Both the position numbers and the translations under genes were made by a program. Positions 23,340 to 31,798 of a stretch of DNA of 64,000 nucleotides are shown piece after piece (the stretch's first letter is position 1; every line of letters begins with the position of its first letter). The notes under the pieces were generated by a model that was not told where the DNA came from, made no database searches, and saw nothing but the letters and a program-made list of their open reading frames with translations. Origin of the DNA: Ruminococcus sp. OA3. GTDB taxonomy: Bacteria; Bacillota; Clostridia; Lachnospirales; Lachnospiraceae. The stretch is taken from NCBI RefSeq assembly GCF_022440845.1, contig NZ_JAKNTO010000001.1:1-64000 (forward strand), given 5' to 3'.

Positions 23340-24575
23340 CTAATTTCTTCTAAGCGCTTCAATCGGACTGAGTTTTGCAGCCTTCCTTGCCGGATAGATT
23401 CCGAAGAAAATACCAACTGCACATGAAAACAGTGTTGCTCCCAGAATAGTCGTTGCACTCAAGCCCGGTGTCATGTTCATATTCTGGGTTGAGTTTATGA
23501 CACTGCAGATGCCGAATGCACCGGCGAGACCCAGAATGATCCCAATGATGCCCCCAAGGATCGTCAGAATCGCTGATTCCGCGAGAAACTGTGCCATGAT
23601 CGACGAGGTCTTCGCACCCAGTGACTTTCGAATACCAATCTCCCTTGTCCGCTCGGTCACAGACACAAGCATGATGTTCATAACACCGATACCGCCCACC
23701 AGCAGGGAAATCCCCGCCACGCATGAGATAAAGGCCGTCACAACGCCCATCATACTGTTCATCGTCTTCATGATATCCTGGAAGCTCTGAACCTGATAAT
23801 AGTCCTCTCCTGCACTCTGATGACGCGATTCCAGAACCTTTACTACTTTGTTCGATATTTCCTGAGAATCCATCGTCTTATCTGCCAGCACGACAAAATA
23901 GTAAAACTGGTCATATGTGTCGTCATATTCCTGGAGTGATGTATACGGAACGTCGATATAGACCGGCATTCCCTCATATGTATATGACACAAAGGCTCCA
24001 TTTTCCGGCTGCTGGGTTACCCCTACAATCTGATAACTCTTTGACACTCCATTATATAAGACATCGATGTCCATGCCGACAACATCATCAGAGCCGAACA
24101 GCCTCTTAGCGTCAGAGTCTGAGATCACACAGACGCGTCTTGCCTCTGAAACGTCAGCGGCTGTAAAATAATGTCCCCGTTTGATCTGTGAAGTTGAAAA
24201 CATCGGCTGATTCTCGGTTGCCCCGGTCAGAGTTATGGAAAACTCACCCTTTCCCGTGGAAGTCTCTCCCGACCAGCCGCTTGAAGGACTGACAGCTTCA
24301 ACCCCCGGTACCTTATCTATAATTGCCTGCATATCGTCCGGCGTCATGTATTCGCCGGCGGTCATGGCATCATCGCTGCACATAACCTGGATCTGACCGC
24401 CTCCCGCACTGTCCATCTCATCATTCATCTGGTTCGTGGTCCCTGCTCCGACAGCCATTATCATGATGACCGAAGCAATACCGATGATGATACCCAGCAT
24501 CGTCAGGAGGGAGCGTCCTTTATTGGCCATTATGTTATGTATGGCCATCTTAATATATTCTATCAAATTACCCAT
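23340..24575 (-). CDS. MacB-type ABC transporter permease
   Basis: 411 residues: TM1 near 20-42 followed by a long extracytoplasmic MacB_PCD region, then three C-terminal helices of an FtsX domain including 'LLVGGIGVMNIMLVSVTERT' and 'EIGIRKSLGA', the coupling-helix motif. It should form a mechanotransmission-type exporter or extracellular assembly with the ATPase at 26270 and the adaptor at 24606. Substrate unknown: Gram-positive members handle peptides, lipids or macrolide-like compounds. Third gene of the operon. Confidence 0.92.
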   Translation of the reverse strand: MGNLIEYIKMAIHNIMANKGRSLLTMLGIIIGIASVIMIMAVGAGTTNQMNDEMDSAGGGQIQVMCSDDAMTAGEYMTPDDMQAIIDKVPGVEAVSPSSGWSGETSTGKGEFSITLTGATENQPMFSTSQIKRGHYFTAADVSEARRVCVISDSDAKRLFGSDDVVGMDIDVLYNGVSKSYQIVGVTQQPENGAFVSYTYEGMPVYIDVPYTSLQEYDDTYDQFYYFVVLADKTMDSQEISNKVVKVLESRHQSAGEDYYQVQSFQDIMKTMNSMMGVVTAFISCVAGISLLVGGIGVMNIMLVSVTERTREIGIRKSLGAKTSSIMAQFLAESAILTILGGIIGIILGLAGAFGICSVINSTQNMNMTPGLSATTILGATLFSCAVGIFFGIYPARKAAKLSPIEALRRN

Positions 24576-24605
24576 ATTAAGTCCCTTTCCTGATGCCTGT
24601 CCGGA

Positions 24606-26273
24606 TTATACATCATCTTCCAGAGCGGCACCTTCCGGTACCCCTGCAGATCCGCCGGCCGCACCGTCTGCTGCCTGAGCCTGGTCACCCTCCTGAAGGG
24701 TGCCAAGGTCCGGAATCACCTGATCGCCTTCTTTTAATCCGCTTTTGACTTCCATATATTCATCGGATGAGATTCCCGTCTCTATTGTCTGTTTTGTGAT
24801 CACACCATCGCGCAGTACATAGCAGAAGGAACCGTCGTTCCCGATATTCACAGCCTCAACCGGAACTACCAGAACGTTGTCGGCAGATGCGGCCTGAACA
24901 GTCACTTTGGCTTCCACACCGATAAAAATATTTTCATCAGGATTATCAATCTTCACGGTTGCACCGATCATCGGTGTTCCCTTTTCGTTTGGAATTGCAA
25001 CCCTGTTGATTTTTGTTAATGTTCCCTGGTAGGTGTTGTCTCCCAATGAGACCGAAGCCTTCTGTCCTTCTTTCAGCACCGCATAGTCATACTTGGAAAC
25101 CTGAATTTCCACGCTTACATCGTTTGTACTCTCCAGTGTAAACATTTCCATTCCCTGTGTAACCGCAGCACCACCTGCAACTTTTGAATCCGAGATGACG
25201 CCCGTGAATTCGGCCTGAATTCCCTTTTTGCCCTCAGCAATCAGCTCTTCAACGGATTTTGCTTCCAGTTCAGACAAGTTGGTCGCCACCTGCATCTTTT
25301 CTTTTGTTTCGGCTGTCAGCGTGGATACATCTGCCTCTGCAGTCGCTTTCTCCGTCGCAAGCTCTCCCTGAAGTTCTGCCAGTGTAGCGCTAGCGCGCTC
25401 CAGTTCCCTCTGCAGTTCGGATGTATCTGCTGATGCGGTATCCTCTCCTAATGCCCCACTTCCCCCATCAGCACTGTAAACGGGCTTTTCCGGTGGTTCT
25501 GCCACCAACTGATTGTAATCATCTACAGCTAAGCTATATTCCTCAAGAGCCTTTGATTTTTCTTCTTCCGTGGCAGAAGCCAGGCTGCTTCTACTTAACG
25601 CATCTGCTTTTTTCTTTTTCAGGTCATCCAGTTTTTTATCATATTCCTTTTTCTTCTTGTCATACTCAGCCATCTCCTGCGCATATGCCGCTTGTGCTGT
25701 AGCTGCTGCATCCTGCGCCTGCTGCAGCGCTTCATCCTTAGCATTTTCTGTCTCCGCCGCAATCGCATCCTGAAGATCGTACACATACTGCTGCCAGTCA
25801 TCAACCTGTGCCTGCAGAGACTGTGCATTTGCTGCAGCCGTCGCCTGCTTGTCCGCTGCCTTGTTCGCCTGGTTTATGGCATCGTTGTAATCCAGCTTAC
25901 CGGACTTTACATTCAGCTCGGCTTTCTGGTTTTCTTTTTCCAGATCTTCAAGATCATATGTAATCAGCTGTTCCCCTGCTCTCACACTGTCGCCGACTTC
26001 GAACGGCATATCCTGAATCGTGGCGTTCACCGGAGAATAAAATGTCTTTTTCTGAAGGCTCTTAACAGTCCCCGTTGCGTCCAGCTCTTCCGATACGTCC
26101 CCTTTTTCGACATTGATCACATTGACCTGAGCCGTCACCTCAGGAGCCTTTACATTTCTACTGGCAAGTGCCAGCACGGCAATGATCACCACAACAGCGG
26201 CGATCACTCCGATCATAATCTTATTGATCTTTTTCTTCTTCACCATGATTTCGTTGTCCTCCCCATGCGTCAT
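24606..26273 (-). CDS. HlyD/MacA-like membrane fusion (adaptor) protein
   Basis: Up to 555 residues. An N-terminal membrane anchor (about 18-38) and biotinyl-lipoyl half-motifs ('SPVNATIQDMPFEVGDSVRAG' and 'AEFTGVISDSKVAGG') flank a very long helical hairpin (about 105-330) rich in Lys, Ala and Glu. A beta-barrel and a membrane-proximal domain follow, and the C-terminus is Gly/Ala-rich. The start at 26273 overlaps the ATPase stop (ATGA); the ATG at 26246, with GGGGAGGA 11 nt upstream, is an alternative. The hairpin is longer than in typical MacA. It links MacB-type permease to the cell surface. Confidence 0.88.
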   Translation of the reverse strand: MTHGEDNEIMVKKKKINKIMIGVIAAVVVIIAVLALASRNVKAPEVTAQVNVINVEKGDVSEELDATGTVKSLQKKTFYSPVNATIQDMPFEVGDSVRAGEQLITYDLEDLEKENQKAELNVKSGKLDYNDAINQANKAADKQATAAANAQSLQAQVDDWQQYVYDLQDAIAAETENAKDEALQQAQDAAATAQAAYAQEMAEYDKKKKEYDKKLDDLKKKKADALSRSSLASATEEEKSKALEEYSLAVDDYNQLVAEPPEKPVYSADGGSGALGEDTASADTSELQRELERASATLAELQGELATEKATAEADVSTLTAETKEKMQVATNLSELEAKSVEELIAEGKKGIQAEFTGVISDSKVAGGAAVTQGMEMFTLESTNDVSVEIQVSKYDYAVLKEGQKASVSLGDNTYQGTLTKINRVAIPNEKGTPMIGATVKIDNPDENIFIGVEAKVTVQAASADNVLVVPVEAVNIGNDGSFCYVLRDGVITKQTIETGISSDEYMEVKSGLKEGDQVIPDLGTLQEGDQAQAADGAAGGSAGVPEGAALEDDV

Positions 26274-26965
26274 GAATAATTCTCATTAATGATGTCTGAT
26301 TCGATTTTCCCGTCCATAATACGGACTACGCGTTTCGCCTGAGCGGCGATACCATCATCATGCGTAATCAGAATTATGGTTCTCCCCTCTTTGTGCATAT
26401 CTTTTAAAATCCGCAGGATTTCCTTGCTGGAGGCTGAGTCCAGATTACCGGTCGGCTCATCAGCAAGAATAACCGGTGGTTTTGCCGCCACAGCTCTTGC
26501 AATCGCCACTCTCTGCTGCTGCCCGCCGGACATTTCAGACGGCTTATGCGTCATGCGTGTCTCGAGCCCAACCATCTTAAGTGCATTGACTGACAATTCT
26601 TTTCTTGTTTTCCGGTCAATTCCACGATAGATCAATGGCAGCTCAACATTTTCCAGCGCCGTCAGATTGGGAATCAGGTTAAAACCCTGAAAAATAAATC
26701 CTATTTCCTTATTCCGGACAACCGACAGGTCGTTGTCTTTCATAGTCGCAACCTCCGTCCCATTCAGCCAGTAATCCCCTGATGTCGGTACATCCAGACA
26801 TCCCAGCATGTTCATCAGGGTAGACTTTCCAGACCCTGACTGACCGATGATCGCGACAAATTCCCCCTCATTGATCGTAAGATTCACGTGATCGAGTGCA
26901 CGCACTTCATTTTCACCCGGATTGTAGATCTTACACATGTCACTTACTTGAATCAATGCTTCCAT
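26270..26965 (-). CDS. MacB/LolD-type ABC transporter ATPase
   Basis: 231 residues with Walker A '[12 protein letters not shown]', Q-loop '[11 protein letters not shown]', signature '[14 protein letters not shown]', Walker B '[12 protein letters not shown]' and switch His in 'LITHDDG'. The pattern is typical of ATPases that drive FtsX-fold permeases. First gene of the operon, coupled by a 4-bp overlap to the adaptor. Confidence 0.95.
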   Translation of the reverse strand: MEALIQVSDMCKIYNPGENEVRALDHVNLTINEGEFVAIIGQSGSGKSTLMNMLGCLDVPTSGDYWLNGTEVATMKDNDLSVVRNKEIGFIFQGFNLIPNLTALENVELPLIYRGIDRKTRKELSVNALKMVGLETRMTHKPSEMSGGQQQRVAIARAVAAKPPVILADEPTGNLDSASSKEILRILKDMHKEGRTIILITHDDGIAAQAKRVVRIMDGKIESDIINENYS

Positions 26966-27000
26966 TTTGTCCCTCTTTCTTACTTTTTTAAAGAAAAACA

Positions 27001-27031
27001 GTGCAGGGAATCAACCAATACTTCCCTGCAC
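27001..27031 (-). terminator. Terminator after the DUF membrane protein gene
   Basis: GTGCAGGGAA (27001-27010) pairs with TTCCCTGCAC (27022-27031); the leftward exit is followed by TGTTTTTCTTT. It separates the gene at 27049 from the ABC operon. Confidence 0.8.
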
Positions 27032-27048
27032 TGAGGTTTCTTTCTGGT

Positions 27049-27561
27049 TTATTGGTCCTTGTCATCATCTTTCTTCGGCTGATTCATACTATCAGAAGAA
27101 ACTTCCAGAATATTAGCCACATCGTCGATCGGAGAAGGCTTTGAACTGGTTTCCACCTGGTTGTTTCTCATAGCTCCCCAGAAATAGAGAAGCGGAAGAA
27201 TCACGCCGATAATGACGTTGATTACGCTAAATGATCCCTGTACCACAGAGACAACTGCCGCTGCGAGCACCCAGATGATCATGACAGCTCCAAAAACCAC
27301 GTTGATTTTTGATTTTTGCGGTTTGTTGCAGTTCTTCACGCCAAAAATCCCGGCCACAATATAGACAATTCCCTCAATAGTACCGATAATAGACGTCATG
27401 ATAAGCGCCTCGCTTGTCACGCCGGTCATTGCCATTACCTGCATCATCTGTTCAGACTGTGACATCGCCAGCGATGAGATACATCCAAGCAGACCAAACG
27501 CTCCAAAAATAATTAAAATTATGCCCACTACCTGTAATAAAGTTTTTCCTGGTGCCTTCAT
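27049..27561 (-). CDS. Four-helix membrane protein of unknown function
   Basis: 170 residues with about four membrane helices (about 8-30, 52-72, 84-106, 110-130) and an acidic, Lys/Asp-rich cytoplasmic tail. No enzymatic motif is visible and I do not assign a family with confidence. The ATG at 27561 is a clear start. It stands alone between a terminator and a divergent promoter region. Confidence 0.75.
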   Translation of the reverse strand: MKAPGKTLLQVVGIILIIFGAFGLLGCISSLAMSQSEQMMQVMAMTGVTSEALIMTSIIGTIEGIVYIVAGIFGVKNCNKPQKSKINVVFGAVMIIWVLAAAVVSVVQGSFSVINVIIGVILPLLYFWGAMRNNQVETSSKPSPIDDVANILEVSSDSMNQPKKDDDKDQ

Positions 27562-27686
27562 TTCACTTATCCTCCCCTGTTTAGGAATTTAAAAATTCTA
27601 CCTCATATATCATCCTTTATTTTATTTTGTATTTCCTCACTTGTCAAACACTTCACAGAATTTTAAGGAATTCTTAAGGTGTCACG

Positions 27687-27715
27687 TTGATTTTCTCTGC
27701 TTTCTATACTAATAT
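27687..27715 (+). promoter_or_regulatory. Probable promoter of the VWA-MoxR operon
   Basis: TTGATT at 27687-27692, 17-nt spacer, TAATAT at 27710-27715. Just upstream lies a near-palindrome TTAAGGAATTCTTAA (about 27663-27677), a possible regulator site. Confidence 0.5.
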
Positions 27716-27764
27716 TGACATCAGAACGACAATTTCACAGAAAAAGAGAGGTGATTATCCCTGT

Positions 27765-29339
27765 ATGAATACAAGTGACGAGCTTTTTCTAACAACCCGG
27801 CAGCCGATGCACAAGCTTTCGGTTGCCATATCGCGTTATTTTTCAGAAGAGCCTCTGACAGAGGAGCTCAAAAGGCGTTATGCAGCTTATATCCTCCGGC
27901 ATTTGTATCCGGCACTGGAATGGATACTGAAACAAAAGAAAGTTTCTTTTCTGGTACAACTTCTTAACACGGGATGGCTGGACAGCACAACGGTCAGCCG
28001 CGGACTCAAAAACAGAGATATCCCTACAGATATGCGTCTGCTTTTGATGCGCTCCCTTGTACCGGACGCATCCATAACAGACCCCGGGCATACCCGGGTC
28101 GTAGCTTCCGAAATTTTGTCGATCGCACAGCTGCGAATTTTTGATCAAATGCCTGAAATGCGCCTTGCGATTGCAGGTTTTACGTTTCAGGAAACTGCAG
28201 ATTATGAGGTAACGGGAACGGACGGATACACAGTATATTACTCTCCCACTCATGTGATGACAGCGTTTTCACAGTCTGAACATACGGAGCTGTACCTTCA
28301 CATGCTGCTTCACTGCCTGTATCTTCATCTGGAAGTCCCGTCAGATGCCAATCCCTCATTCTGGAATCTGTCCTGCGATATCAGTGCCTGGTTTCTGTCT
28401 GAAAAAAAATTTAAAATCTGCGGCGAGACCCGGCGGCAACTCCACGACAACATCTATGAACAGTTTCCTCCTGAAGTCTCTCCCGCGCTTTCTCTGCAGG
28501 TATATGAATGGCTTAACCGACAGTCGGATCACAGTTTTATTGATGAGTGGACAGAACTTTTCAAAATGGACAGCCACGAATACTGGTATCAGAGTACCTG
28601 CACGGCAGGACGGCGTTTTCGCCCCCTCCCAAACTTTTCCAGAGGATTTTCCGTTCCGGTCCGTCGCAGGTTCGGCCTTAACCCTGGAAGCCGGCTGGAA
28701 GAACTGGAACTTTGGAAAGAGGCAAAATACGATTACCGCTCGTATCTGCGCCGTTTTACCGTAACTGCCGAGGAGATTCAGACAGACCTGGAAAGCTTTG
28801 ATTATATTCCTTATCTGTATGGCCTGTTCCGCTATGGTAATCTCCCACTCGTTGAACCGCTGGAATACACCGAGGCTGCAAAGGTTGAGGAACTGGTCAT
28901 CGCCATCGATACCTCCGGTTCCTGCAGACTCAGCACAATTCAGCAGTTTCTTGCAGAAACGTGCAGAATTCTGACCGATCACCAGAACTTTTTCCGTCAT
29001 ATGAATGTACATATCATACAGTGCGACTCCATGATCCAGGAGCACATACGGATACGCAGCACTGATGACTGGAACCGTTATATTCAGAAGATTAAAATCA
29101 GCGGACGGGGCGGCACCGACTTTACCCCTGTATTTAACCTGGTCCAACGTCTGATGGAGCACGGTGAGTTCAGAAACCTGAAAGGACTTTTATATTTTAC
29201 TGACGGCGACGGGGTCTATCCGCAGGATAAGCCCCCGTATGAAACGGCCTTTATCTTCACAGATTACCGCTTCCTGAATTACAAAATACCAGACTGGGCT
29301 GTACGGCTCTGCCTGAACCTGAGTGAAGGAGAGATATAA
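27765..29339 (+). CDS. VWA-domain protein (COG3864-like, DUF2201)
   Basis: 524 residues from the ATG at 27765 (AGAGGTG upstream); the frame is open to 27687 across the promoter. The N-terminal part (about 150-270) is helical and resembles the putative metallopeptidase-like DUF2201 domain, though a HExxH motif is not visible. The C-terminal VWA domain has a MIDAS 'AIDTSGS', 'GRGGTDFTP' and 'YFTDGDG', the full set of metal-binding elements. It pairs with the AAA ATPase two bases downstream; such VWA-MoxR pairs remodel or insert metals into partner proteins. The partner is not evident here. Confidence 0.85.
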   Translation: MNTSDELFLTTRQPMHKLSVAISRYFSEEPLTEELKRRYAAYILRHLYPALEWILKQKKVSFLVQLLNTGWLDSTTVSRGLKNRDIPTDMRLLLMRSLVPDASITDPGHTRVVASEILSIAQLRIFDQMPEMRLAIAGFTFQETADYEVTGTDGYTVYYSPTHVMTAFSQSEHTELYLHMLLHCLYLHLEVPSDANPSFWNLSCDISAWFLSEKKFKICGETRRQLHDNIYEQFPPEVSPALSLQVYEWLNRQSDHSFIDEWTELFKMDSHEYWYQSTCTAGRRFRPLPNFSRGFSVPVRRRFGLNPGSRLEELELWKEAKYDYRSYLRRFTVTAEEIQTDLESFDYIPYLYGLFRYGNLPLVEPLEYTEAAKVEELVIAIDTSGSCRLSTIQQFLAETCRILTDHQNFFRHMNVHIIQCDSMIQEHIRIRSTDDWNRYIQKIKISGRGGTDFTPVFNLVQRLMEHGEFRNLKGLLYFTDGDGVYPQDKPPYETAFIFTDYRFLNYKIPDWAVRLCLNLSEGEI

Positions 29340-29341
29340 CA

Positions 29342-30850
29342 ATGAATATAAAAGAAGCAAAAGAAGAAATAAAGCGAACACTGCATGCTTATACACAACG
29401 GACCCCCGAGGGAATCCTTCAGATTTCAGCTGTACAGCAGCGGCCTGTTCTGCTGATCGGCCCGCCGGGCATCGGAAAGACCGCCATTATGAAACAGATT
29501 GCCCGTGAAGAATCTGTCGGACTGGTTGCATATACGATGACGCATCATACTCGTCAGAGTGCGATCGGGCTACCAGTTTTAAAAGAAAGGACTTACAATG
29601 GCCGCACTTATTCCATTACTGAATATACCATGAGTGAAATTGTAGCTTCTGTCTATGACTGTATGGAGGCGACTGGTTATACTTCCGGCATTCTTTTTAT
29701 CGATGAGATGAACTGCGTATCTGAGACGCTGACACCGGTCATGCTGCAGCTCCTTCAAAATAAAACTTTCGGCAACCATCAGATACCCGAAGGCTGGCTT
29801 ATCGTAGCCGCCGGAAATCCTCCGGCCTATAACCGTTCTGTCAGAGAATTCGATATGGTAACGCTTGACCGTGTAAAGAACATGTGCATCGAAGCCGATT
29901 ATTCTGTGTGGAAAGAGTATGCCTGTGCAAATGCAGTCCACCCCTCCATTTCGGCATATCTCAATATTTATCCCGACTGTTTTTATTCCGTTCAGAATCA
30001 GGATAACCACCTCTCCTTTGTGACGGCACGCGGCTGGGAAGATCTGTCCTGTATTATAAAATCCTATGAATCGTGCGGTGATCCTGTCACCGAGACTTTG
30101 ATCCGCCAGTATCTGCAGCACGATGAGATTGCCAGAAACTTTTACCTGTTTTATGACCTCTTTACACAGTACGCATCTGATTTTGCCAATGATGACTTTT
30201 TCGGACCGAATGTCATCGCCCGCATCAACACGGCGGAGCCCGCAGAAAGCATATCGGTTGCCTCCATGCTTTTCGCAAAAGCATCTGCAATGATCCGTGA
30301 GTATTCTTTCTCCGAACAGGTGCTAAAGCATATGTCCGATCTTAAGATATTGTTCAAAAGAATGAAGGATAATTGCGCACTGGAAGGTGAAAACACCCTG
30401 CTGCAGCTGGAACAGTTTATCAGCAAACGTCGGACCTCCAACCGTATCCGTGAAGATAACGGGCTTCTTCCTCTCCAGGAAAAGATCCTGGAACTCCATA
30501 CACTTCGTCTGCTGGAAGAACAGCTTCTGGCAGCACGCAAGCGGCATCTCTGTGAAGATTCTGCCTTTATGGAAATGCTGGACAACAGCCTGAAAGACAT
30601 GAAAAAACACCAGAACTCTTACGCTGAAGAAATACTGGCGTTTCTTTCTGATTCATACCGGGTGCTCGAAGCAGCACCGGATGATGTCAGTCTTCTGTAT
30701 TTTACTTCCGATCTTACAAACAACCCTGAATGTTCGGAATTTTTGTCTTCACATCCCTGCAGATCCTATCTCTCACACACCGGGCCTCTGCTTTTGCAGC
30801 AACGTGAGGATGAGATACGGGCCGCAATGAAAACTGCCGCCAAAGACTGA
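29342..30850 (+). CDS. MoxR-family AAA+ ATPase
   Basis: 502 residues. Walker A 'GPPGIGKTAIM', Walker B 'ILFIDEMNC', sensor 1 'VAAGNPPAYN'. The AAA module occupies about 1-270; the C-terminal half is a helical extension, longer than in small MoxR proteins, with Glu/Leu/Lys-rich segments at 335-425. It begins 2 bp after the VWA gene stop, so the two are co-expressed and probably act as one complex. Confidence 0.87.
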   Translation: MNIKEAKEEIKRTLHAYTQRTPEGILQISAVQQRPVLLIGPPGIGKTAIMKQIAREESVGLVAYTMTHHTRQSAIGLPVLKERTYNGRTYSITEYTMSEIVASVYDCMEATGYTSGILFIDEMNCVSETLTPVMLQLLQNKTFGNHQIPEGWLIVAAGNPPAYNRSVREFDMVTLDRVKNMCIEADYSVWKEYACANAVHPSISAYLNIYPDCFYSVQNQDNHLSFVTARGWEDLSCIIKSYESCGDPVTETLIRQYLQHDEIARNFYLFYDLFTQYASDFANDDFFGPNVIARINTAEPAESISVASMLFAKASAMIREYSFSEQVLKHMSDLKILFKRMKDNCALEGENTLLQLEQFISKRRTSNRIREDNGLLPLQEKILELHTLRLLEEQLLAARKRHLCEDSAFMEMLDNSLKDMKKHQNSYAEEILAFLSDSYRVLEAAPDDVSLLYFTSDLTNNPECSEFLSSHPCRSYLSHTGPLLLQQREDEIRAAMKTAAKD

Positions 30851-31771
30851 TCAGCGGACAATGGCGTAACTCATATAACCGATATAAAACACAATACATG
30901 CCAGACCCTCAAAACGCGTTACCTTTTTCCCGGTAAAGCAGCAGACAGCGATCACGGCACTGACTGCGATGAGTACGCCGATATCGATCAGGTTGTCCCT
31001 GACCGCACCGAGCGGCGACAACGCCGACGACATCCCCAGAATAAACAGGATATTAAAAAGACAGGACCCTACTGCATTGCCGAGGGCAAGTCCACTCTCA
31101 CCTTTTCTGGACGCTACAACTGAGGTGACAAGTTCCGGCAATGAAGTTCCAAGTGCTACAATCGTAAGTCCGATCAGGGTCTGTGACATTCCGAAAATAC
31201 GGGCAATTTCACTGGCACTGTCAACCACGAGATCGCCGCCCCAGATGATAGCTGCCAGTCCTGCCGCCATATACACAGTACTCTTAAGCGGCGACAGCAC
31301 CCGGACGTCCTCTGCCGTATCTGCTCTCCTTCGTACTGCGCCTGCAACAATCCATAACAGATAAGCCGCCAGCAATATCAGCAGCAGCACTCCCTCAAAT
31401 CTTCCCAGATTCAGGTCCCACAACAAAAGAAGCAGCAGGACAGACGCCGCAATATTGACCGGGATATCTCTTCTCATGATTTCCCGGTCCGTCTGAAACG
31501 GCCTGATCACCGCACTTGCCCCTATCACTACCAGCAGATTGAAGATGTTGGATCCAATCACATTGCTCAGTGCAATATCATTATTCCCCGCAAGCCCAGC
31601 TGTGATACTGACCGAAGCTTCCGGTGCACTCGTCCCCATAGCCACAATGGTAAGTCCGATCACAACAGAAGGTACCTTCAAAAGGCGTGCTACAGACGAA
31701 CTCCCCTCCACAAAGAAGTCCGCCCCTTTTATCAGGAGCAAAAAACCGATGATCAAAAATATATAAACCAT
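30851..31771 (-). CDS. Calcium/sodium antiporter (CaCA family, YrbG type)
   Basis: 306 residues with about ten membrane helices and two inverted alpha-repeats: 'GTSAPEASVSITAGLAGN' near residue 47 and 'GTSLPELVTSVVASRKG' near 208, each followed by 'N.IGSNIFN'-type sequence ('NVIGSNIFN', 'NAVGSCLFN'). The acidic residues in GTSxPE bind cations. It should export Ca2+ in exchange for Na+ or H+. The stop directly abuts the MoxR stop (30850/30851), so the genes are convergent. Confidence 0.92.
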   Translation of the reverse strand: MVYIFLIIGFLLLIKGADFFVEGSSSVARLLKVPSVVIGLTIVAMGTSAPEASVSITAGLAGNNDIALSNVIGSNIFNLLVVIGASAVIRPFQTDREIMRRDIPVNIAASVLLLLLLWDLNLGRFEGVLLLILLAAYLLWIVAGAVRRRADTAEDVRVLSPLKSTVYMAAGLAAIIWGGDLVVDSASEIARIFGMSQTLIGLTIVALGTSLPELVTSVVASRKGESGLALGNAVGSCLFNILFILGMSSALSPLGAVRDNLIDIGVLIAVSAVIAVCCFTGKKVTRFEGLACIVFYIGYMSYAIVR

Positions 31772-31798
31772 GATAAAGCCTTTCCATTTTTCCGTATT

